From: Sesamum alatum
Lineage: Eukaryota; Streptophyta; Magnoliopsida; Lamiales; Pedaliaceae
Assembly (NCBI GenBank): GCA_034509735.1
Contig: JACGWO010000001.1
Location: 35,343,966-35,407,965 of the forward strand
Reading direction: 5' to 3'
DNA: 64,000 nucleotides
Shown: in pieces, positions 56,212 to 64,000 of the stretch
How positions within the stretch are numbered: position 1 is the stretch's first letter
Layout of the letters: every line of letters begins with the position of its first letter
The notes under the pieces: model-generated
Databases searched by the model: none
What the model was told of the DNA's origin: nothing
The model's input: the letters and a program-made list of their open reading frames with translations, nothing else
Position numbers and translations under genes: made by a program

Positions 56212-58040
56212 ATCTACATTAATGAAAATGTAAAGCAGAAATTAGCAGATGATGGTAATATTATTGTTCAAGTTGAAGACTTGGTCTTTTAGTCTTTAAC
56301 CCTCCCACTATTTATACGAAAATCCGCCACTCTCAAGCGGAGTTTCGGGAAACCATTTCCTAGTGGGCTTGGGATCCACAAGCGTAATCTCCATGCCCCG
56401 CTTTTACGATTCACATGAAGAAGACCTTGTGGGAGATATCCAATATCATTCTCATCCAATGAGATTCCCAAGATATTTTGCCTCACCTATTCACATGGTC
56501 CCGAGGACTCCAAGCGAACCATGTTACTCAGTGTTGGGCCCGACCCATCAACCAAATCATGCCTCAAACTGTCGGCCCCCACGACTCGTGAGACAGGGAA
56601 ACAGCGAGCGCAGTCTTTTTGTTCACAACAATAGTGCAGCTTTCCCCTATTCCAAGTGTGCCACGACTCATGAGACCACACTTGGGTAGTGGTAGCTTCC
56701 TCACCACATTGCTGTGGATGGAAGGCTCGGACAGACCAAAATACCATTTTGATCCAAGTCCGTTCTGGGCCTAATATTTAATTTGGTCCAACCAAATGAG
56801 AGTTTAAGTGTGACCGAGACCTCATCACATTATGGTGTCTTAGCATGCATAAATATCCAATATTTAAAGCGATAAATAAATACGCCGCATGCAGAAAACA
56901 TAGCATACCCCTGTTAGGATGATCACAAGCCCAACCTATGCGACCCGCTGAGCCCGCAGTGAGTCTATGGTCTGTCTAGGGTGGTCCTAAATTATTAGAA
57001 TAATAATAAAACCCATTGTCATTCCAATGGGCCTTGAAGTGCTTCTTGTTTCACGCCTTGATGCTCCTCCTTGGGGTCTCCGACTCCAATTGCTTGTTAA
57101 AAGTAAAACCTCACCAATCCTATCTACTCTCATTACAACTGAAAGTAATACATTGGTAATAAGGAAAACAAGCCTTAACATCATGAGGCTGAAAATACGG
57201 GAGATGATAGTCCTAAAAACAAGAGGCACGCAAGCCCCACCCAACAGAAAATAATTGATCATACATTCATCCATACACAAGGTCTAGGGCTCTTGTGATC
57301 ATCCCATGTTGATTCCATCAACTCACATATAACATAATTATTCCAAATAATCATGCAATAAAATTCCAAATATCCAAGTGATGTCCAACATCACAGAAGC
57401 ATAAATATACAAATAATATGCAAAATTCAAATTTTAAATTTAATGGACATTCTAAACAATGCATCCAATGCATCTATTAATCCCAAATTAATTAAGCAAA
57501 TTTAACCCAAGGAATAATCCAATTATTCCAAAATCAAAAAATGCAAAATTAATATATTTTTAGAATATTGTGCAGAAAACACAGAAAATTAAATTTTCCG
57601 AAAAAAGTCGAAAAAACGGCACAAAACGGCCCAGCCGTTGTGCTGGCCGGCCGGCCGCGCGCACAGGGCAGCGCGCAGGCAGCAAGCCTGCGCGCTCTGC
57701 GCGCGCGCGCGCTGGCCCGCGGCCAGCAGCGGCCGGCTGCGCACAGCGCGCGCTCGCGGCGACTGCAGGCCCGACCAAATTTTTTTTTTTTTTTTTTGTT
57801 TTTTCAAAACTGTTTCAGCACAATAACATTAATATTATTATGAAAATAAGCATGCAATTTTAGATCCAATCTAAAATAATTAAGCATGCCAAAAAGTCCA
57901 TTAAATCTAAACAATTGAATCATCATATTATTCATATATTTATGTAATCTAACATGCGAATAAAACCATTTAAAAGCAAGTAGATCATGCCAAACACATA
58001 GATCTATGCCCCTTACATCGAACCGGGCTCTGATGCCACT
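56212..58040 (-). other. CopA-6 leader with primer site
   Basis: Homologous to 2022-3794. It carries the 86-codon frame (56487-56747), both CACGACTCGTG motifs (the second with one change, near 56663), the leader hairpin with one mismatch (about 56942-56965), and a GC-rich patch containing a perfect 10-bp stem (GCGCGCAGGC 57671-57680 with 57686-57695). The primer site at 58027-58038 is GCTCTGATGCCA on the plus strand, one base off the tRNA-iMet match. Confidence 0.8.
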
Positions 58041-58684
58041 TGAAGGACAAGCGGATCCGCCCGGGAGCGCGAGCGGAAGCGAGAAAAGCGAGAAAAGTGC
58101 GTAAATTTAAATCAAATTCAAAATACGCGAATCCCAAGGGGTGTATCCTTGGGTGCTCAACCGGGCGTTCGATGTAGGATGTGTAAATATTAAAATATAT
58201 ATTTAAACACATAGGGCATAGATATACAAATGAAATCAATCAAAGCATAATAAACCGTTACCTTTGATTGTTTAGCGTATGCTCCCGGCTACTAGCGTTG
58301 TTCCTTCTCCGGAATGTTCACGAAATCCAAACGTATGGATTCTCCAAAGGTGATCCACACCACACCGGAAGAAACACACGTTCTTCTTGCTAGAAAAGAA
58401 CGGGTTTAGGAAGGAATCGGTTTAAGAGAAGAACACTATGAATTAGTGTTATCTTAAACTTACTTTGTTCTACTTCTTGATTCAAAATCAAGTGAAGAAC
58501 ACAAGTGTAAGAGAGGGAGGGAGCACGAAATTTTGAGAGAGAGGAGAGGATTTTTGTCTTCTCTTTTTCCTAGAAAAAGATGAATAATGAATCACTTGTG
58601 CTTGGTGTTGTATATTCTAATATATATACATAATTAATGTGATTATTGGAATGTGTCTAGGTTCATCCAAGGATGTCTAGATTC
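58041..58684 (-). mobile_element. CopA-6 5' LTR, truncated
   Basis: Only the LTR's 3' ~640 bp, including the twin hairpins, H1 and H2, remain. CopA similarity stops after GTCTAGATTC at 58684 and unrelated LTR sequence (CopC) follows, so a deletion removed the rest of this LTR and the start of CopC. Confidence 0.9.
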
Positions 58685-59118
58685 GAACTAAAACATTCCA
58701 AAAGCACTAATCAATAGTGTTCATTTGGAGTTGTTTGTTTTTTCTTCTTCTTCTTCTTCGTCTTCCCTACTACTATCTAGTAATCATTTAGAGAACTCTT
58801 CCATGGTGTGGTGTGGACAAATTAGAGGAGTTCTACTTTGAGCTCTCAAGTGGACATACAAGGAGAAACGGAAAGGGAACAACGCACGTACCGATTATAC
58901 GTGTAGTAAACAAAAGGTTAGTTTTCTTTACATTTTCATGTATCTTTTGTTGTTAATCCTTTAGCCACATGTCCAACATCTTCTCCTATTGTATTTATGC
59001 TTTGACAAACACCAAACGCCTCGGAACTTCAAGGGAACACTCCTTTGAACCCGTTTTAAATTATGCTTTAAATTTTACGTTTTTACGCTTCCATTGCGTT
59101 CCCGGGCCGTACCTGATT
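58685..59118 (+). mobile_element. CopC LTR, 3' part
   Basis: It has the same module order as CopA and CopB LTR ends (ggtgtggtgtgga, agggaacaacgcacgta, H1-like hairpin 58909-58951, AACGCC, H2-like hairpin 59028-59049, gcttcc...cccggg, terminal ATTCA), but the sequence between modules is unlike either. It ends at about 59118, where minus-strand CopA LTR sequence starts; CopC therefore inserted into that old CopA LTR. The left part is deleted. Confidence 0.6.
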
Positions 59119-59784
59119 CATTTAGGATGCATTAATATGAAAGCATGTAATACGTAGGGCATAGAGGAAATGTAAATCTACAAAAAACGTAATAAACCGT
59201 TACCTTTGTAGATTACACGTGCGGATGGCTACTTGCGTTGTTCCTTCTCCGGAATGTCCACAAAATCCAAACGTATGGATTCTCCAAAGGTGATCCACAC
59301 CACACTGGAAGTAAAACACGTTCTCCTTGCTAGAAGAAAATGGGTTTGTGAAGGAATCAGTTTTAAGAAGATGAACACTATGAATTAGTGTTTTTCTTAA
59401 AACTTCTTTGTTCTTCCCTTTTGACAAAGATCAAATGAAGAACAAAGGTGAAAGAGGGAGAGAGTGGCCGAGAATGAGAGAGAGGAAAGGGGCCGAAAAA
59501 ATACTGCTTCTTTTTCTAGACAAGGTGTTGTATATACTCATATATATATATACATAATTAATGTGATTATTGGAATGTGTCTAGGTTCATCCAAGGATGT
59601 CTAGATGCATCCCAATCAATCACCATTAATTGTTCAATCAAGCCTACCAACTTTTAAGGTATGATCAAATCATACCAAAAGGGAAGGGCTTGATTGGACT
59701 TGATTTGTCTCTTACCAAGAGAGACAAGTCAACCGCCACCTTGCATGCAACATGGCTGAATTTTGCTTCCTCCAAGGAAGCATT
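59119..59784 (-). mobile_element. old CopA LTR, subfamily II, part 1
   Basis: Diverged minus-strand LTR sequence similar to 45166-47361 and 49777-51924. It begins abruptly at an internal LTR position beside CopC and is interrupted at 59784 by the CopB solo LTR. It continues at 61799. Confidence 0.88.
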
Positions 59785-61096
59785 TGTTAGAATAGGTGAC
59801 CATGTAAGCCAATTTTGGCAGGAATATGTAACCTATGTCTAGACAATTCTTTGGTATTTGATAAAACATTTATGAATAAAGAAGTGAAAATTCAAATGGC
59901 AATACTTTGTTTACGTTCACTTATCTGCATTTACATTTCTGTTCACTACGCAAACAAAGCCCACGGACTGAGAAACGATTTCGGGGACTGGGACTACGCT
60001 TGGAGGTAGGTCCATGAAATCAGTCTCGCCGAATCAGTCCGGAAATCTCCAAGTCAAGGAATCCCGAAAATGGGTACCGGGATTCCCTTTGAGACTTGCA
60101 CTAAGCATCTGCTGTTGTATTTTCATCGACGGGTGACGAAGGTCGTCTAAGCAGTGTTAGTGGGTCAGCATGCTAGGAAGCAGCTGACTGAGGTGACTCG
60201 CGGGAACCATCTTACGGAGGACCTTGAGTATGGTCAGCAAGGTATGACGTGTATTTCCCGGTTTCAACAGTACAGGCCAAGTCCTTTGACTTAAGGATCT
60301 GCTGAGTTTACCTGTGCATCAGGTCTGTACCCTTTGATATGGTGAGAGATTGCCAAAATACTCTTGAGTAGTCATAAGCCATGTCTAGTGCAGCTCGGGT
60401 GTACAAAGTGACAGTAGTTTTCAAGAAAGGATCTGTCTCCTGTCAAAAGGTATTGACAGTTGAGTCTCATGTATGCTCTGTGTCTTGTCCCTGAAATCTG
60501 TGGCCACAGTAACTGAAAAGAAGGGAAAGGTTTCCCTTGCGGCGTTTAGTAAGGACAGACCGACACTTAGGTCCAAAATGGGTACCTGCATTTTCCGTGC
60601 CCTAGACCCTAAGTGATGAGACCGAACATAGAAGGACAAGTATACTATTAGAGCCTAAATGTTCATCCCCGAATATTTCACCTAGTTTCTAGTGCCATGG
60701 ACCGTTGCTAGATGGTCACCCATGGTAACGGGCGGATTCTAGGAATCCGACCAACTGTAGCTGAATGGTGAACCTAAAGAGTCACACACTATCCACACAC
60801 ACTTAGTATTTAATTTGGTATTAAATATTGGAGTAAAGGAATGATTAAATTAGATTTAATCGGGTCCTATATTTTCTTGGGGAAATTAATTCCTTCTACT
60901 TGATAAAGGGAATTAAATTAATAAATAGGATTTATTAAAAGGGTTGATTTAATGGGCTTAGAATAAATAATAATATTTATTTATTATATTATATTTATTC
61001 TTTTAACCTTTTGGAATATTTAATAGGATTTAAATATTCCATTAAATTACAATCAACGTTTCAGATGGAAAGGGGAGATGGAAGGCTAGGATTCGT

Positions 61097-61154
61097 TTGA
61101 CTAGGTCAAACACTAGTTTGACTAGGACTTTGACTAGGTCAAAATCCTAGTCAA
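61097..61154 (+). promoter_or_regulatory. cluster of six TTGAC (W-box core) sites in CopB U3
   Basis: TTGAC or its complement GTCAA occurs at 61097, 61105, 61118, 61130, 61138 and 61150, including perfect TTTGAC-TAG-GTCAAA palindromes. The cluster ends about 50 bp before the TATA box at 61202. WRKY factors bind TTGAC(C/T); several plant copia LTRs are known to be stress-activated. The same cluster is in CopB-3 (about 16375-16440 and 38100-38165). Confidence 0.6.
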
Positions 61155-61201
61155 ATTAGAGTTCTTAGAGTTGGAGTTTAAAGAGGATTAAACTCCTCCT
61201 C

Positions 61202-61209
61202 TATATAAA
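61202..61209 (+). promoter_or_regulatory. CopB LTR TATA box
   Basis: TATATAAA stands in a CT-rich context downstream of the TTGAC cluster and is conserved in the CopB-3 LTRs. Confidence 0.6.
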
Positions 61210-61793
61210 CCTCTAGCTTCCAACAATTGAAGGATGATGATTCTTGAAAACACACACAACACACACTCCCCCCTCTCCATACCTCTCGTCCGCCCCTCCC
61301 TCTCTCTCCAAGAAGAAAATATTTTTAGTTCTTTTTGTTCTTGGAACATTAGAACTTAGACGAACCAATACCGTTAATTGATAACGTGTTATTGATTCGT
61401 CCACTCCAAAAATTATACACTTGTTCGTTGCTAGCACGACGTGCAAGATACGTGGGTGGATCATGTGTCACGATTTGGAGGGTCTCAAGAACGAGATCTC
61501 GGTGCAAAACGGGGAACAACGTGCGTAGCCGTTGAAGACGAAAACGACAACGGGTAGGTCTCGTTTTACTTTTTTCGTCCCTCTTTAATTTTCAACTCTA
61601 TGGCCTCCATGACTTTTTACATGCTTTATGATCATGAGATACACCGAACGCCCGGGAACCTCAAGGGCACACCCCTTGAGCGTGTTCTTTTAAATTAAAA
61701 AGCATGCTTTATTTTTTGTATGTTTAATTTTATCGCGCTTCCGCATTCGCGCAATTCCCGGGATGATCCACCGATTTCTTTCAGCATTTTCGG

Positions 61794-63180
61794 CCATGCT
61801 CAATATGGGAAGAAGTCCAACTTCTTCTGGTTCCAAAATAGGAATTAATTCTCCTCTCGGGTCAAAATTTAACGGGTCGGGTTTTATCGTAATCCAATTA
61901 CGATGAATCCAAAGATAAATCCAATTTAATGTCCACTTAAATTATTCCCGTTGGTCTTTTAATCCAATCAAAAGATCCAATATCTCGATTTTCCATATTT
62001 AATCGACAAATCCAATTTACCGATTAAACGAGGGCTCGATACAATATCGGCCCGTCCATCTAATAGACTATCCCTTAAGTAATCCAATTACTTCTTTATC
62101 CCTCGTGATTGACTCAAAGTCAATCTCTCAACCTTCTCGGTGTTTTGTGTGTGACCCTTTAGGTTCACCCTCAGCTAGACTTGGGCCCGTGTCCCACAAG
62201 GGCCCGTTACCATGGGTGGCCGTCTAGCAACGGTCCATCGCACTAGAGACTAGGTGAATGTTGGCGTGAACATTTAGAGGCCGATTTCGTATGCGTACAG
62301 TCCTTCCATCTACCGTCTCCCGGCCTTTTTCTAGGGGATGGAATTAGGCGTCGATTCCCATCCTTGACTAGGCATCTATGCTTAATATTTGAGACTACAT
62401 ATGCTTCATTGCGTCGACACAGGAAACCATTCCCTATTTGACCAACCACTGTGGCCATAGCTTTAAACAGCATGAACGTGTCTCCGAGTGCATAGGAGAT
62501 ACCTCTGTCACATACTGACAGGGGACAGATCCTCTTCTTGGAATCCACCGTCCTCGCTACACATTCTGACTGCACTAGACAAGACTTATAATGATCATCT
62601 TAGAGAATGATCACCGCTCGCCAGATCCAAGATACAAACGTCCTGTGCATGCGACTGCCATGATTCCTCAAGTCTGAGGACTACTCCCGTACTATTGGAA
62701 CCAGAAAAATCTAATCATACTGACCAAGCCTCCAAGGCTTCCATATGGCGATCCCCGTGAGTCAATCCAGGTGGCTCGACCCCAGTCGACGTTGGTTGTG
62801 TAGGCATCCCACACCTGTCGCCGATGAAACACGTCACTCATCCAATGAACACAACTCTTGATGCAAGTCTCAATAAGACTCTCGATGCCCTGTCTCGATG
62901 TTCTCCACTTGGAACGTTTCAGACCCAACTATTAATCAGTTGGTTTTATGACCACCATCTAATGCGTGGCCCAACTGCATGAGTTGTTAACCGTGGTCTA
63001 TGGGTTTTGTTGCCATATAAGTAAAACACCATTTTAACATATGTGAAATGAGCGCAACAAAGTAGGTACCATTGGTGACGAACACTCATTTTATTCATCA
63101 CATAATATTACATTACATAAAGTTGTCAGATGGGTTACAAAATGCTAAACCTATTGACTTTCTGGTCACCTATTCTAACA
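61794..63180 (-). mobile_element. old CopA LTR, subfamily II, part 2
   Basis: It resumes after the GCATT duplication (GCATTTTCGGCC) and runs to the complement of TGTTAGAATAGG at 63180. More mismatches than in the other copies indicate an older insertion; palindromes such as GATTGACT-CAA-AGTCAATC near 62107 persist. Its outer edge abuts MULE coding sequence. Confidence 0.9.
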
Positions 63181-63746
63181 GTGGAAAGTGGGATTTGAGT
63201 GCGATACCTTGTAAACATGTTGTGAGCGCAATTTTCTATTAAGGAGAGGACATAGAGAAATGCGCATACCAATGTTACAGTGTCCAAACTTTTATGAAGG
63301 CCTATCAGCATGTTATATTGCCAGTCAATGGAAGTGATGAGTGGAACAAAAGTGACTTCAGTCCATCGTGCCCCCAAAGCTTGTGAAGAGAGTCAGAGGC
63401 CTCCCAAATCAAGAGGATTTGAACTAGATGAGTCAGTGCAGACAAAGAGGAAAAGAAGAGGGCTCCAATAATGAAGGATGGTTCATCCAAGATCAGAAGG
63501 CAACAAACCACTGTCAAGTGTGCGAAATGTGGGATCCAAGGACATAATGCTAGAGGTTGTGCATGCAAAACTGTTAGTGGTGAGCCTATCCTAGATCCTT
63601 CTGGCCAAGTCCCTCCAATGAACAATCACAGAAACTTCAAGTATGACTTCATTACCCAATCTGTGTTGCTAAGTATGACTTTAAATAACTCAGTTATTAA
63701 TTATCTCAGATGCTTTTGTGTTGCTCTTATAAGATTAGAAGAGAAG
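63181..63746 (+). pseudogene. MuDR-like (MULE) transposase C-terminal remnant
   Basis: The frame at 63182 reads KWDLSAIPCKHVVSAIFY, the SWIM zinc-finger segment of plant MURA-type transposases, then a stop. It continues YSVQTFMKAYQHVILPVNG and, after a frame change near 63372, PPKLVKRVRGLP. A CCHC knuckle follows (VKCAKCGIQGHNARGC; Cys codons at 63519, 63528 and 63558, His at 63543). This is the usual C-terminal order of MULE transposases. The N-terminal and DDE parts are absent; the old CopA LTR sits directly against it. In-frame stops make it a pseudogene. Confidence 0.75.
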
Positions 63747-64000
63747 GTAAGCAAAGCATGCAAGAAGAAAAACTAGATATGGTAATGCAAATGAGAAGAA
63801 GAAGTGTAAGAATCTCAATGACAGTTCGTTAAAACTGTTGCTCTTATGTTGCTGTTTTTTAATGATATGTGTGTTTGTTGTATAGGAACATGTCCCAGCT
63901 GCATCTCCTGTCATTAGAAGAGTTCAGAACCAAAAGCCACCAAAGCCATTAAAAGAGTTCTGAACCAAAATCCACCAAAGCCATCTGCAACTGCACCAAC
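63747..64000 (+). pseudogene. possible intron and last exon of the MULE remnant
   Basis: AAG|GTAAGC at 63747 and a T-rich tract ending in TATAG at 63885 could bound an intron of 139 bp. The following frame (EHVPAASPVIRR) is Pro/Lys-rich, like MULE C-terminal tails. A ~35-bp unit (AGAGTTCNGAACCAAAA) is repeated at about 63919 and 63954, and the second copy has a TGA. The call is inferred from splice-like signals only. Confidence 0.35.

Larger units (their letters stand above)
59785..61793 (+). mobile_element. CopB-4 solo LTR with perfect target duplication (2,009 bp)
   Basis: TGTTAGAATAGG to ATTTCTTTCA with GCATT on both sides (59780-59784 and 61794-61798). It shows the whole CopB LTR: hairpins at 60279-60292, 60440-60459 and 60521-60538, CTGTGGCCACAG (60498-60509), the TTGAC cluster, the TATA box, then H1 and H2. 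No internal sequence remains, so it is a recombination product of a full element. Confidence 0.95.

Noticed and set aside
1..64000. tRNA, rRNA or intact host protein-coding genes.
   Set aside because: Reading both strands gave no cloverleaf or rRNA-like block and no long open frame outside the transposable elements. The only tRNA-related sequences are the primer binding sites.

Overview
This is repeat-dense plant nuclear DNA with no intact host gene. The evidence is Ty1-copia polyproteins of plant type, initiator-tRNA-Met primer binding sites, a plant gypsy-type gag-like domain, a MuDR-like transposase tail and a fold-back MITE. The species cannot be named from the sequence. I name families locally. 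CopA has LTRs of about 2.1-2.25 kb that begin TGTTGGAATAGG and end GTCCTTCA. CopB has LTRs of about 2.0 kb that begin TGTTAGAATAGG and end ATTTCTTTCA. CopC is a third related LTR. CopD is an unrelated, decayed copia element. GypG is a gypsy-type gag region.

Layout. Bases 1-293 are a CopB LTR end that sits in the 5' LTR of CopA-1 (294-9971, +). CopA-1 lies in a CopB LTR (9972-10620, -), which lies in CopA-2 (10621-13717, +). A short unassigned stretch follows, then the GypG region (about 14271-15747, resuming at 38917-39440). GypG is split by a complete CopB element (CopB-3, 15748-38916, -). CopB-3 is itself split by a three-LTR CopA compound (18276-29743, -) and by a CopA solo LTR (29970-31979, +). 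Next come a CopA LTR scrap, CopD (39700 to about 44100, -), a MITE (44416-44863), CopA-5 (45166-51924, +) and CopA-6 (52623-58684, -). The right end is a CopC LTR end and an old CopA LTR (59119-63180, -) split by a CopB solo LTR (59785-61793, +). That old LTR abuts a decayed MULE transposase (63181-64000).

How the parts work. CopA and CopB encode the usual copia order: gag with zinc knuckle, protease, integrase, reverse transcriptase, RNase H. They have long leaders of about 1.8-2.2 kb, and replication starts at a TGGTATCAGAGC primer site and a CAAGTGGGAGAT polypurine tract. None is intact. CopB-3 has the longest surviving frame (803 codons). Several insertions keep 5-bp target duplications, so the nesting order can be read.

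Most unusual observations. (1) CopA U3 is a head-to-tail chain of perfect or near-perfect inverted repeats, most centred on TGG. At homologous places in CopA, CopB and CopC LTRs and leaders the stem sequences differ but pairing is kept. (2) At least four CopA copies share the same RNase H lesion and three of them share a second one, as expected of a defective lineage mobilised in trans. (3) CopA elements nested in CopA have apparently recombined through their LTRs, giving a three-LTR compound and a headless element.
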